Shown here piece by piece: positions 46,828 to 57,912 of a DNA stretch of 64,000 nt (positions are counted from its first letter, which is position 1; the number at the start of each line of letters is the position of its first letter). Made by a program: the position numbers and the translations under genes. The stretch is from positions 1-64,000 of the forward strand of contig CAVSME010000007.1 of NCBI GenBank assembly GCA_963728985.1, given 5' to 3'. Source of the DNA: DASXAI01 sp963728985 (GTDB taxonomy: Bacteria; Actinomycetota; Acidimicrobiia; Acidimicrobiales; Ilumatobacteraceae). Under the pieces are notes generated by a model, which was given only the letters and a program-made list of their open reading frames with translations, searched no databases and was not told where the DNA came from.

Positions 46828-47639
46828 CAGCCGTAGCCGCCCGAGGCGCTCCAGATCTCGCCCGTGCAGTACGACGCCTCGTCACCGACGAGGAACCGCA
46901 CCACCTGGGCCAGCTCGTCGGCGTGGGCCATGCGCCCGCTGCCGATCCGCATCAGCACGGTCTGGCGCACCTCTTCGGTGAGCTGCGACAGGAGCGGCGT
47001 GTCCACGTAGCCCGGGCAGATGGCGTTCACCCGGATGCCGAGGTGGGCCACCTCCTCGGCCACCGCCTTGGTCAGGGCGATGATGGCGGCCTTGGCCGTC
47101 GAGTAGGCCGGCGCGCTGCCCGTGGGCTTGAGGCCGAGCACGGAGCCCACGTTCACGATCGCTCCCCGCCGGGCCGGCTCCATGTGCCGCAACGCGGCCC
47201 GGCAGCCGTGGAACGTGCCGTAGAGGTGGACGCGGATCATCCGGTCCCAGTCCTCGTCGGACAGGCTCGACAGCGCCGCCGTCGGCACCATCTCGTCGAT
47301 GCGGCCCTCCATGCGCAGCGCCACGTTGGCCATGCCGACGTCGAACCGGGCCGGATCGAAGGTGCCGGCGATGCCAGCGTTGTTGATCATGATGTCGAGC
47401 CGGCCGTGGCGGGCCACGACATCGTCCACGGCGGCGTCGAAGGCGGCGGCGTCCGTGACGTCGAAGATGGCGGTCTCGCCGTCCACCTCCTTGGCCACCG
47501 AGTCGGCGGCCCCGTCGTCGAGGTCGTTGACCACGATCCGGGCACCGTCGGCGGCGAGGCGGCGGGCGAAGGCGGCGCCCAAGCCCGATCCGGCCCCGGT
47601 GATCACGGCAATTCGTCCGTTGAGTAGCTGCTCGCTCAC
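46827..47639 (-). CDS. Short-chain dehydrogenase/reductase
   Basis: A 270-residue SDR from GTG 47639. NAD(P) motif ITGAGSGLGAAFARRLA, Asp in VVNDLDD suggests NAD preference, NNAGIAGTF, catalytic Ser in IVNVGSVLGL and the YxxxK in PAYSTAKAAIIALTKA, followed by INAICPGYVDTPLL-type sequence. An extra stretch (about residues 100-125, RFDVGMANVALRMEGRIDEM) is inserted before the usual SLSDEDWDRMIRVHLYGTF. Substrate unknown. Divergent from pgsA with a 24-base gap. Confidence 0.88.
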   Translation of the reverse strand: MSEQLLNGRIAVITGAGSGLGAAFARRLAADGARIVVNDLDDGAADSVAKEVDGETAIFDVTDAAAFDAAVDDVVARHGRLDIMINNAGIAGTFDPARFDVGMANVALRMEGRIDEMVPTAALSSLSDEDWDRMIRVHLYGTFHGCRAALRHMEPARRGAIVNVGSVLGLKPTGSAPAYSTAKAAIIALTKAVAEEVAHLGIRVNAICPGYVDTPLLSQLTEEVRQTVLMRIGSGRMAHADELAQVVRFLVGDEASYCTGEIWSASGGYG

Positions 47640-47663
47640 GCGCGTGACCTTAAACTCCCGACG

Positions 47664-48260
47664 GTGGCGACCGCTGCTCCGGCCACGAACCGAGTGCTCA
47701 CCGTGCCGAACGTGGTCACCGTCGTCCGCCTCTGCTGCATCCCCGTCTTCCTGTGGCTGCTCTTCGGGCTCGAGAACCGCTACGCCGCCGCCTTCCTGCT
47801 CGGCGGGCTCGGGGCCACCGACTGGGTCGACGGCTACGTGGCCCGCCGCTTCGGCCAGGTGTCCGAACTGGGCAAGGTCCTGGACCCGACGGCCGACCGC
47901 CTGCTGTTCATCGTCTGCGTCGGCGGCATCATCATCGACGGCAGCGCCCCGCTCGTGTTCAGCATCCTCGTCGTGGCGCGAGAGGTGCTCGTCGGCGGGA
48001 CGCTGGCCATCCTCACGCTGTTCGGGATGAAGCGCTTCGACGTGTCGTGGTGGGGCAAGGCGGGCACGTTCGGCTTGATGTTCGCGTTCCCGCTGTTCCT
48101 CATCGGATCGGCCGGCGACGGCGCCATCAACACGTTGTTCTGGGTCTGTGGTTGGCTGGCCGGCATCCCCGCCCTGCTCTTCAGCTACTACGCCGCCATC
48201 ACGTACATCCCCATGATGCGCCAGTCCCTGGCCGAGGGCCGCCGATCGAGGGTCGCATGA
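47664..48260 (+). CDS. pgsA: CDP-alcohol phosphatidyltransferase (PgsA-like)
   Basis: Integral membrane enzyme of 198 residues in phospholipid synthesis that swaps CMP on CDP-diacylglycerol for an alcohol, most likely glycerol 3-phosphate. The family signature DGxxARxxxxxxxxGxxxDxxxD is intact in DWVDGYVARRFGQVSELGKV LDPTADRLL. Several hydrophobic helices surround it. The position before the sugar-nucleotide gene and gcvH matches mycobacterial pgsA2 (Rv1822). GTG start at 47664; ATGA overlap with the next gene. Confidence 0.85.
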   Translation: MATAAPATNRVLTVPNVVTVVRLCCIPVFLWLLFGLENRYAAAFLLGGLGATDWVDGYVARRFGQVSELGKVLDPTADRLLFIVCVGGIIIDGSAPLVFSILVVAREVLVGGTLAILTLFGMKRFDVSWWGKAGTFGLMFAFPLFLIGSAGDGAINTLFWVCGWLAGIPALLFSYYAAITYIPMMRQSLAEGRRSRVA

Positions 48261-50740
48261 AAGCGGTCATCATGGCCGGCGGCGAGGGCACCCGCCTGCG
48301 TCCGCTCACGTCGAACGCGCCGAAGCCCATGCTGCCGGTGGCCAACCGTCCGATGATGCAGCACGTCATCCACCTGCTGCGCCGCCACGGCTTCGACGAG
48401 ATCGTCGTCACCGTGGCCTTCCTGGCGAGCGCCATCAAGAGCGAGTTCGGCGACGGCTCCGACTACGGCGTGAGCATCGTGTACGCCGACGAGCCGACGC
48501 CCCTCGGCACCGCCGGGTCCGTGCTCAACGCCCGGGAGCACCTGAACGAGCGCTTCCTCGTGATCTCGGGTGACGTCATCACCGACATCGACCTCACCAA
48601 GATCGTCGCCCTCCACGACGACCGCGACGCCATGGCCACCATCGGCCTGGTCCAAGTGGACAACCCGCTCGAGTTCGGCATCGTGATCACCCGTGAGGAC
48701 GGCACGATCGAGCGCTTCCTGGAGAAGCCGTCATGGGGTCAGGTGTTCAGCGACACCATCAACACGGGCATCTACGTCCTCGACCCCGGCGTGTTCGACT
48801 ACATCGAGCCCGGCCGCTCCGTCGACTTCTCCAGCGACGTGTTCCCCCGCATGCTGGCCGACGGCAAGGCGCTCTACGGCGCCATCGCCGAGGGCTACTG
48901 GGAGGACGTCGGCACCCTCGAGGCCTACCTGAGCGCGCACAAGGACGTGCTCGACCAGCGCGTCCTGCTCGACATCCCGGGCTTCCGGATCTCCGACGGC
49001 GTCTGGCTCGGCGAGGGGGCCGAGGTGTCGCCCGACGCCCAGGTGCTCGGCCCCGCCGTGATCGGCGCCGGGTGCAAGATCGAGGCCGGCTGCCGCCTCG
49101 GCGAGTACGTGGTGCTCGGATCGAACGTGCGGGTCCTGGCGGGCGCCGACCTGGAACGCTCGGTCGTGCACGACAACGCCTACATCGGCGCCGGCGCCCG
49201 GGTGCGGGGCACGGTCATCGGCCGGGCCAGCAACCTGCGGGCCAACGTGCGCTGCGAGGAGGGCGTCGTCCTCGGCGACGAGGTCTTCGTGGGCGACCAC
49301 GCCGTCCTCAGCAACGACGTGAAGGTGTACCCGTTCAAGACCATCGAGGACGGCGCCGTCGTCAACTCCTCGATCATCTGGGAGAGCCGGGGCGCCCGCT
49401 CCCTGTTCGGCCGGATGGGTGTGTCCGGGCTGTCGAACGTGGACATCACGCCCGAGCTGGCGGCCAAGGTGGCCATGGCCTACGGCACCAGCCTGCGCAA
49501 GGGCACGACCGTGGTGACCTCGCGCGACTCCAGCCGCTCGGCCCGCATGCTGAAGCGGGCCATGATGGCCGGGCTCAACTCGGCCGGCGTGAACGTGTTC
49601 GACCTCGAGGTGGCCTCGCTGCCGGTCACCCGCTTCCTCGTCCGCTCGCCCCGTGTGTTCGGCGGCCTGTCGGTGCGGCTGCGCCTGGACGATCCCGAGA
49701 GCGTCGTCGTGCGCTTCTTCGACAGCATGGGCGCCGACATCTCCGAGGACGCCAAGCGCAAGATCGAGCGGCTGTTCCAGCGGGAGGACTACCGCCGGGT
49801 GCTGCCCGAGGAGATCGGCGACATCGACTTCCCTCCGCGGGCCCTGGAGGACTACACCGCCGCCCTGGAGAGCACGATCGACATCCCGGCCATCGTCGCC
49901 CGGAAGTTCAAGCTGGTGGTGGACCACGGCTACGGGGCCACCTCGTTCGTGATGCCGAACGTGCTGGCCAAGCTGGGCGCCGACGTGCTGTCGGTCAACC
50001 CGTTCGCGTCCACCGGCGGCATCATGAACTTCGACCGCGACGGCGCCTGCGAGCGGGTCGCCAGCCTGGTGGTGGCGTCTGGCGCGCACCTCGGTGCCGT
50101 GTTCGATCCCGACGGCGAGCGCCTCTTCCTCGTCGACGACGAGGGCGCTGCGCTCAACGACCACGAGTCGCTGCTGGCGTTCGTGCAGCTCGTCTGCGGG
50201 CACCTGCTCGGCGATCGCATCGCCCTTCCCGTCACCGCCACCGCCCACGCCACCCATCTGGCCGCCGCCCACGGTGTTCACGTGCGGGAGACGAAGGTGT
50301 CGGCCGCGGCCCTGGCCGATGCCGCCACCGAGCCCGGTGTCGGGTTCGCCGCCGACGGCGAGGGCGGGTTCATCCTGCCCGGTTTCCTGCCTGCCTTCGA
50401 CGCCGCCGCCGCGTTCGTGAAGATGCTCGATCTCCTGGCCCGCGACGGCCGCCAGCTCTCCACCGTGCGAGAGGCGTTGCCGCGTGTGCACCAAGCGCGC
50501 GAAACGGTGGTCACGCCGTGGGATCAGAAGGGCCTCGTGATGCGCTCGCTCGTCGAGCACGCCACGCGCGAGCTGGTGCTGGTGGACGGCGTGAAGGCGC
50601 TCCACGACGGCGCCTGGGTGCTGGCCCTGCCCGATCCGGAGGATCCCGTCACGCAGGTGTGGGCCGAGGCGCCCTCCGACAGCGAGGCCCGCCGCCTGGC
50701 GCAGGAGTACGTGCGCCGCATTCGCCAAATGGTGCGCTAA
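48257..50740 (+). CDS. Mannose-1-phosphate guanylyltransferase-like protein fused to a phosphomannomutase-like domain
   Basis: An 827-residue protein with three parts. Residues 1-235: nucleotidyltransferase with MAGGEGTRLRPLTSNAPKPM, DVITDIDLTKIV and FLEKPSWGQVFSDTINTGIY. Residues 245-370: left-handed beta-helix hexapeptide repeats. Residues 375-827: phosphohexomutase fold with TTVVTSRDSSRSARMLKRAM, the metal loop VFDPDGERLFLVDDEG and a C-terminal phosphate-binding part. The catalytic serine loop (TASHNP in active mutases) is replaced by SVRLRLDDPESVVV, so the mutase half is probably inactive or regulatory. It likely makes GDP-mannose or another NDP-sugar for envelope glycans. Intact, coupled to pgsA. 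Confidence 0.85.
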   Translation: MKAVIMAGGEGTRLRPLTSNAPKPMLPVANRPMMQHVIHLLRRHGFDEIVVTVAFLASAIKSEFGDGSDYGVSIVYADEPTPLGTAGSVLNAREHLNERFLVISGDVITDIDLTKIVALHDDRDAMATIGLVQVDNPLEFGIVITREDGTIERFLEKPSWGQVFSDTINTGIYVLDPGVFDYIEPGRSVDFSSDVFPRMLADGKALYGAIAEGYWEDVGTLEAYLSAHKDVLDQRVLLDIPGFRISDGVWLGEGAEVSPDAQVLGPAVIGAGCKIEAGCRLGEYVVLGSNVRVLAGADLERSVVHDNAYIGAGARVRGTVIGRASNLRANVRCEEGVVLGDEVFVGDHAVLSNDVKVYPFKTIEDGAVVNSSIIWESRGARSLFGRMGVSGLSNVDITPELAAKVAMAYGTSLRKGTTVVTSRDSSRSARMLKRAMMAGLNSAGVNVFDLEVASLPVTRFLVRSPRVFGGLSVRLRLDDPESVVVRFFDSMGADISEDAKRKIERLFQREDYRRVLPEEIGDIDFPPRALEDYTAALESTIDIPAIVARKFKLVVDHGYGATSFVMPNVLAKLGADVLSVNPFASTGGIMNFDRDGACERVASLVVASGAHLGAVFDPDGERLFLVDDEGAALNDHESLLAFVQLVCGHLLGDRIALPVTATAHATHLAAAHGVHVRETKVSAAALADAATEPGVGFAADGEGGFILPGFLPAFDAAAAFVKMLDLLARDGRQLSTVREALPRVHQARETVVTPWDQKGLVMRSLVEHATRELVLVDGVKALHDGAWVLALPDPEDPVTQVWAEAPSDSEARRLAQEYVRRIRQMVR

Positions 50741-50793
50741 GAGAGAATTCCGCCGTTCCGGGCGTTGGCGTGCGGGCAGTAACGTCGTCGGCC

Positions 50794-51174
50794 ATGAGTG
50801 TGCCGGACGAGCTGCGCTATTCCTCGGATCACGAATGGGCCCGAGTGGAGGACGGTCTCGTGCGCATCGGCATCACCGACTACGCCCAGGACGCGCTGGG
50901 CGACGTCGTGTTCGTGCAAGTGCCCACGGTGGGCACGGAGGTCAAGGCGGGGGAGCGGTTCAGCGAGGTCGAGTCGACGAAATCCGTGTCGGACATCTAC
51001 GCGCCCATCACCGGCACCATCGTGGAGGTGAACACGGACCTCGCCGACGAGCCGCAACGGGTGAACGAGGACCCCTACGGCGAAGGCTGGTTGTGCGTCC
51101 TGCAGCCCGCCGACCTCGCCGAGCTCGACGCCCTGCTCGACGCCGCCGCCTACCAGGCGCTCGTCGACGGGTGA
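50794..51174 (+). CDS. gcvH: Glycine cleavage system H protein
   Basis: A 126-residue lipoyl carrier that shuttles the aminomethyl group between the P, T and L proteins. Full length: ELRYSSDHEWARVEDGLVRI, GITDYAQDALGDVVFVQVPT, and the lipoylated Lys in EVESTKSVSDIYAPITGTIV, then NEDPYGEGWLCVLQPAD. Followed by an overlapping start for the GarA-like gene. The T protein is downstream on the same strand and P protein convergent, so the system is complete in this region except for the shared L protein. Confidence 0.95.
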   Translation: MSVPDELRYSSDHEWARVEDGLVRIGITDYAQDALGDVVFVQVPTVGTEVKAGERFSEVESTKSVSDIYAPITGTIVEVNTDLADEPQRVNEDPYGEGWLCVLQPADLAELDALLDAAAYQALVDG

Positions 51175-51185
51175 AGGACCCGAGC

Positions 51186-51677
51186 GTGGCGTTCCTCTTC
51201 TGCAACAGCTGCGGCCACCGCAACCCGGCGAACTCGAACTTCTGCTCGTCGTGCGGCGCGGCGCTGGACGTGGTGCGCGAGGAGCAGACGATCACGTTCC
51301 ATCCGGTGGACCCGTTGCAGGACGCGCCAGGACCGACCGACGATGCCGTCGTCAGCCTGGCCGATCTGCCCGCCGGCGGCGGCGTGCTCGTCGTGCGGGC
51401 GGGCCCCCAGGCCGGGCTCAAGGTGCTCCTGTCCCAGCCCCTCACCCGGCTCGGCCGCCACCCGGACAGCGACGTGTTCCTGGACGACATCACCGTGTCG
51501 CGCCGCCACAGCGAGATCGAGCAGGCCAACGGGTCGTTCACCGTGCGCGACGTCGGGTCCCTGAACGGCACCTACCTGAACCAGAAGCGCGTCGAGCAGG
51601 CCGCCATCCACAACGGTGACGAGCTCCAGGTGGGCAAGTTCCGTCTGCTGTTCCTCGAAGGACCGGATCAAGGCTGA
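51186..51677 (+). CDS. GarA/OdhI-like FHA protein with an N-terminal zinc ribbon
   Basis: A 163-residue protein from GTG 51186 (AAGGA upstream; GTG 51171 overlapping the gcvH stop is also possible). Residues about 5-25 are a zinc ribbon FCNSCGHRNPANSNFCSSCG absent from mycobacterial GarA. Next is EEQTITFHPVDP, equivalent to the phosphorylated ETTS segment of GarA. The FHA domain (LTRLGRHPDSDVFLDDITVS RRHSEI, VGSLNGTYLNQKRVE, GDELQVGKFRLLFLEGP) is very close to GarA. In relatives, Ser/Thr kinases (PknB/PknG) phosphorylate the tail and the FHA domain then releases 2-oxoglutarate dehydrogenase and glutamate enzymes. Confidence 0.85.
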   Translation: MAFLFCNSCGHRNPANSNFCSSCGAALDVVREEQTITFHPVDPLQDAPGPTDDAVVSLADLPAGGGVLVVRAGPQAGLKVLLSQPLTRLGRHPDSDVFLDDITVSRRHSEIEQANGSFTVRDVGSLNGTYLNQKRVEQAAIHNGDELQVGKFRLLFLEGPDQG

Positions 51678-52492
51678 TGGCGGAGCAGCGAGGCGGGAGC
51701 GGGACCTATCTCTCGATCGGAGAGGTGCTGGCCCTGCTGCACGACGAGTTCCCGGACGTCACCATCTCGAAGATCCGGTTCCTGGAGAGCCAGGGCCTGA
51801 TCGACCCCGAGCGGACGCCGTCGGGCTACCGGAAGTTCTACGACGTCGACGTGGAGCGGCTGCGCTTCATCCTCCACGAGCAGAAGGAGCACTTCCTGCC
51901 GCTGAAGGTGATCAAGGACCGCCTCGACAGCGGCGAGCCGGCCGTCGACGACAACGGCAACGGCGGCGGGGCCCACGACGACGACGGGGTGGGCGACGCC
52001 GTGCCCGAGCCGGCGCCCGCCGCCGAACCAGCCGAGCGGACGGTCCCGGCCGAGGAGCGGGTGCCGATCTGGATGGTCCGCACCCCGGCGGCCCCGGCGC
52101 CGGCCCGGCCCGTCAGCACCTACTCCTTCGAGGAGGTGGCCAGCGCTGCCGGCATCACCATCGAGGAGCTCCGGGAGGTGGAGCGCTTCGGCCTCGTGAT
52201 CGGGCGGGCCGTGGGCGGCGACACGCTCTACGACGAGCACGCCGTGGTGGCCGCCCGCACGGCTGGCGCCTTCCTGCGCTACGGCATCGAGCCCCGCCAC
52301 CTTCGCCTGTACCGCAACGCCGCCGATCGGGAGGCGGGCCTCATCGAGCAGGTGATCATGCCGTGGGTCAAGCAGCGCAACCCGCAGTCCCGGGCCCAGG
52401 CCCGCACGAGCCTCGAGGACCTGGCCCGGCTGGGCGCCGAGCTGCACGAGGCCATCCTGCGCCAGTCCCTGCGGCCCTACATCGAGGGGTGA
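51677..52492 (+). CDS. MerR-family regulator (Rv1828 type)
   Basis: A 271-residue regulator. The N-terminal winged helix reads YLSIGEVLALLHDEFPDVTI, SKIRFLESQGLIDPERTPSG YRKFYDVDVERLRFIL, a MerR DNA-binding domain with unusual spacing. After an acidic, Gly/Pro-rich linker (about residues 90-145) a second globular domain TYSFEEVASAAGITIEELRE to the C-terminus is present, as in Rv1828. It lacks metal-binding cysteines. The ATG overlaps the previous TGA. Position between GarA and the nuclease matches mycobacteria, where the protein binds its own and neighbouring promoters. Confidence 0.88.
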   Translation: MAEQRGGSGTYLSIGEVLALLHDEFPDVTISKIRFLESQGLIDPERTPSGYRKFYDVDVERLRFILHEQKEHFLPLKVIKDRLDSGEPAVDDNGNGGGAHDDDGVGDAVPEPAPAAEPAERTVPAEERVPIWMVRTPAAPAPARPVSTYSFEEVASAAGITIEELREVERFGLVIGRAVGGDTLYDEHAVVAARTAGAFLRYGIEPRHLRLYRNAADREAGLIEQVIMPWVKQRNPQSRAQARTSLEDLARLGAELHEAILRQSLRPYIEG

Positions 52493-52538
52493 TGGGCGCG
52501 CCCATGCCTGCCGCGAGTTCCTGGGCGCCGGGTACGTT

Positions 52539-53048
52539 GTGAGCGTGGTCCCGATGGAGCTCCTCGGTGTTCGGCTCGAGGTGCAGGCCAACACGCCGAT
52601 CGTGCTGCTACAGGAGTCGGAGGGGCGCCGGCGCGTGCTGCCCATCTACATCGGCAACAACGAGGCCGCCGCCATCGCCTACGCCCTCGAGCGGGTGGTC
52701 CCACCCCGGCCGCTCACCCACGACCTGTTCCGCAACGTGCTGGAAGAGCTCGGCGCCGCGCTCGAGCGGGTGGTGGTCACCGAGCTGGTGGAGCACACGT
52801 TCTACGCCGAGCTGCACCTGCAGGTCGCCGGGGCCCCGCTCACGGTGTCGAGCCGGCCCTCGGACGCCATCGCCCTGGCCGTGCGCACCGGCAGCCCGAT
52901 CTTCGCCGAGGAGGGCGTGCTGGAGGAGGCGGGGCAGGAGGCCGAGGTGGAGGCGCCCGCCGAGCCCGAGGAGCAGGAAGAGGAGATCCTGGAGGAGTTC
53001 CGGGACTTCATCGAGCGGGTCAACCCCGACGACTTCGCCGCCGGCTGA
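52539..53048 (+). CDS. Bifunctional nuclease family protein (DUF151)
   Basis: About 169 residues, Rv1829-like. Visible: MELLGVRLEVQANTPIVLLQ, GRRRVLPIYIGNNEAAAIAY, ALERVVPPRPLTHDLFRNVL, VTELVEHTFYAELHL and TVSSRPSDAIALAVRTGSPI FAEE, the BFN_dom signature. The C-terminal tail is very acidic (AEPEEQEEEILEEFRDFIER). Family members act as RNase/DNase in plants; the bacterial role is not established. Start is GTG 52539, GTG 52545 or ATG 52551; the last fits the family best. Confidence 0.88.
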   Translation: MSVVPMELLGVRLEVQANTPIVLLQESEGRRRVLPIYIGNNEAAAIAYALERVVPPRPLTHDLFRNVLEELGAALERVVVTELVEHTFYAELHLQVAGAPLTVSSRPSDAIALAVRTGSPIFAEEGVLEEAGQEAEVEAPAEPEEQEEEILEEFRDFIERVNPDDFAAG

Positions 53049-53118
53049 AAGACGTACTGAGGCGCCTGGAGCCGGTATACGTCGGTTTTCGTACACGAGT
53101 TCGTGCGGAGACCGCCCG

Positions 53119-53147
53119 TTGACCGGTCGGCCGGCGGGTCGTACTGT
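53119..53147 (+). promoter_or_regulatory. Promoter upstream of the second MerR gene
   Basis: TTGACC, 17-base spacer, TACTGT: a near-consensus sigma-70-type promoter. It lies 70 bases before the MerR start in the 168-base gap after the nuclease gene and could drive merR-gcvT as a separate unit. Confidence 0.6.
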
Positions 53148-53216
53148 GGGCGTCCTGACACCGCCGTAACTACGACGCTGTCATCCCGGTCGACCTGTGA
53201 CGGACTGGAGAGCGAC

Positions 53217-53681
53217 GTGGACCACGAGCAAGGGCACAGCGGCACCCGTGCCGCCCAGATCGTTGGGATCACGTACCGCCAGCTCGACTACTGGGCCCGC
53301 ACGGACCTGGTGCGGCCGTCGCTGGCCGACGCCAGCGGCAGCGGGTCCCGCCGCAAGTACTCCTACCGGGATCTGCTCGAGCTGCGCATGATCAAGAACC
53401 TGCTCGACGCTGGCATCCGCCTGGAAACCGTCCGCGAGGTGTTCAGCAACGTGCGGGCGTACGTGGGGGAGGACATCACGTCGGCCAACCTGGTCATCAG
53501 CGGCTCGAACGTGGTGCTGTGCGACGGCGACGAACTGGTCGATGCCGTGCGCAAGGGCCAGGGCGTGCTGAACGTGCTGCCGCTGGCCAACGTGAAGACG
53601 GAGATCGACGCCGCCATGGAGGTCGTCGAGCTCGGCCCGCGGGGTGCCGGTACCGCGGCCGCGGCCGCCGCCGGGGCGTGA
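53217..53681 (+). CDS. MerR-family regulator (Rv1830/ResR type)
   Basis: A 154-residue MerR protein from GTG 53217 with GGAG upstream. The helix-turn-helix reads RAAQIVGITYRQLDYWARTD LVRPSLADASGSGSRRKYSY RDLLELRMIKNLLDAGI, followed by LETVREVFSNVRAYVGEDIT and the end segment VVLCDGDELVDAVRKGQGVL. Mycobacterial Rv1830 (ResR/McdR) has the same layout and influences growth and cell division recovery. The stop overlaps the gcvT start, so here it is directly tied to glycine cleavage. Confidence 0.9.
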   Translation: MDHEQGHSGTRAAQIVGITYRQLDYWARTDLVRPSLADASGSGSRRKYSYRDLLELRMIKNLLDAGIRLETVREVFSNVRAYVGEDITSANLVISGSNVVLCDGDELVDAVRKGQGVLNVLPLANVKTEIDAAMEVVELGPRGAGTAAAAAAGA

Positions 53682-54733
53682 CCGACGAGCTGAGGCACTC
53701 ACTGCTCGACGCCGAGCACCGCGCCCTCGGGGCCAAGCTGGTGCCGTTCGGCGGCTGGGAGATGCCGCTGGCCTACCCGTCGGGCACGCTGGCCGAGCAC
53801 CTCGCCTGCCGCCGCGGCGCGGTGGCCTTCGACGTCAGCCACCTCGGCACCGTGCGCGTCACCAACGAGGCCGCCTTCACCGAGCTGCAGGTGGCGCTGA
53901 CCAACGACCTGGGCAAGATCGGCCCGGGCCGGGCGCAGTACACCCACCTGTGCGCCGACGACGGCTCGGTGCTCGACGACATCATCGTCTGGTGGGTGGA
54001 CGACGAGTGGTTCGACGTGATGCCCAACGCGTCGAACACGTCACGCGTCCTGAGCGCGGTGGGCGGCGACGACGTGACCGCCGATCGCGCCATCATCGCC
54101 GTGCAGGGACCCGACGCGCGGCGGCTGCTCGCCCCGGTCGTCCCCGATGCCGCCGCCGTCCCCCGGTTCCACGTGACCCGGTTCAGCTGGGACGGCCAGC
54201 CGTGCCTGGCGGCGGGGACCGGCTACACCGGCGAGGACGGCGTGGAGCTGTCGGTGCCGGCTGCCGCCGCCGTCGAGGTGTGGCGGGCCGTGCTCGGCGC
54301 CGGGATCGAGCCGGCCGGGCTCGGGGCGCGCGACACGCTGCGGCTGGAGGCCGGCCTCCCGCTGCACGGCCACGAGCTCGGCCCGGGCATCACGCCGCTG
54401 CAGGCCGGGCTCCAGTGGGTGGTCGGGTGGAAGAAGCCCACGTTCCGGGGCAAGGCCGCGCTCGAAGCGGAGCGGGAGCGTGGTGTCTCACGGCGGCTGC
54501 GAGGCATCGCCACCGAGGGCCGCCGCCCGCCCCGCGAGGGGTGCGAGGTCCTGGTGGCGGGCCAGCCGGCCGGCGTGCTGACGAGCGGGAACTTCTCACC
54601 CGTGCTGGGCCACGGCATCGGCCTGGCCTTCCTCCCGCCCTACGTGGACGAGGGCACCACCGTGGAGGTCGACGTCCGCGGCACCATGCTCCCCGGCCGG
54701 GTCGTGCCGGTCCCGTTCGTGCGAAGGGCGTAG
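53678..54733 (+). CDS. gcvT: Glycine cleavage system T protein (aminomethyltransferase)
   Basis: A 351-residue enzyme that moves the methylene group from the H protein lipoyl arm to tetrahydrofolate, releasing ammonia. Visible: AEHRALGAKLVPFGGWEMPL, AVAFDVSHLGTVRVTNEAAF, YTHLCADDGSVLDDIIVWWV, GYTGEDGVELSVP, LEAGLPLHGHELGPGITPLQ and the C-terminal TSGNFSPVLGHGIGLAFLPP. Start GTG 53678 overlaps the regulator stop (GTGA). Convergent with gcvP; a hairpin follows the TAG stop. Confidence 0.95.
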   Translation: MTDELRHSLLDAEHRALGAKLVPFGGWEMPLAYPSGTLAEHLACRRGAVAFDVSHLGTVRVTNEAAFTELQVALTNDLGKIGPGRAQYTHLCADDGSVLDDIIVWWVDDEWFDVMPNASNTSRVLSAVGGDDVTADRAIIAVQGPDARRLLAPVVPDAAAVPRFHVTRFSWDGQPCLAAGTGYTGEDGVELSVPAAAAVEVWRAVLGAGIEPAGLGARDTLRLEAGLPLHGHELGPGITPLQAGLQWVVGWKKPTFRGKAALEAERERGVSRRLRGIATEGRRPPREGCEVLVAGQPAGVLTSGNFSPVLGHGIGLAFLPPYVDEGTTVEVDVRGTMLPGRVVPVPFVRRA

Positions 54734-54734
54734 T

Positions 54735-54753
54735 GGCGCCGCAGTGCGGCGCC
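54735..54753 (+). terminator. Hairpin directly after the gcvT stop codon
   Basis: GGCGCCGCAGTGCGGCGCC starts one base after TAG, identical in layout and core to the hairpin after the phosphatase gene at 43421. It separates gcvT from convergent gcvP. Confidence 0.5.
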
Positions 54754-54835
54754 GGGACGCCCGACCGCGGCATTGCCGAGCGCCAGCGAGTAGGAGCCGG
54801 CCGAAGCGAAGCGGCGGGCGGCGACGAAGACTCGG

Positions 54836-57703
<2,868 letters not shown>

Positions 57704-57764
57704 CAGGGGCCTCCGGGCGATACGGCTCACTGTTTCCCCCGCTGTCGGCTCGCCTCCAGCGTTG

Positions 57765-57856
57765 CCTCGCCCTGACGGTCCGTTGGCCTGAGAGATTCCG
57801 GGGAGGTTGCTCCTTCGGCGCACCGCCCGAATCCGCCGGTTGGTGCTCTCCCGCCT
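57765..57856 (-). promoter_or_regulatory. Glycine riboswitch (single aptamer) in the gcvP leader
   Basis: On the minus strand, about 60-150 bases before the gcvP ATG, the conserved glycine aptamer blocks appear in order: GCGGGAGAG, GGTGCGCCGAAGGAGCAA, CTCCCCGGAATCTCTCAGGC and CAACGGACCGTCAGGGC. GGGAGAG pairs with CTCTC as in the P1/P2 region, and the CGCCGAAGG-GCAA bulge is the ligand core. Only one aptamer is evident, not the usual tandem pair. No terminator with T run follows, so control of translation or Rho-type termination is likely. Confidence 0.85.
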
Positions 57857-57912
57857 GGGGTCGACGGCATCGACAAGTGTAGTCGTGGCGACCGCCCACG
57901 GGACGGCTTCAC

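Noticed and set aside
57704..57764. Second glycine aptamer
   Set aside because: The leader between the aptamer and gcvP lacks the conserved core blocks; it mainly holds the ribosome site.
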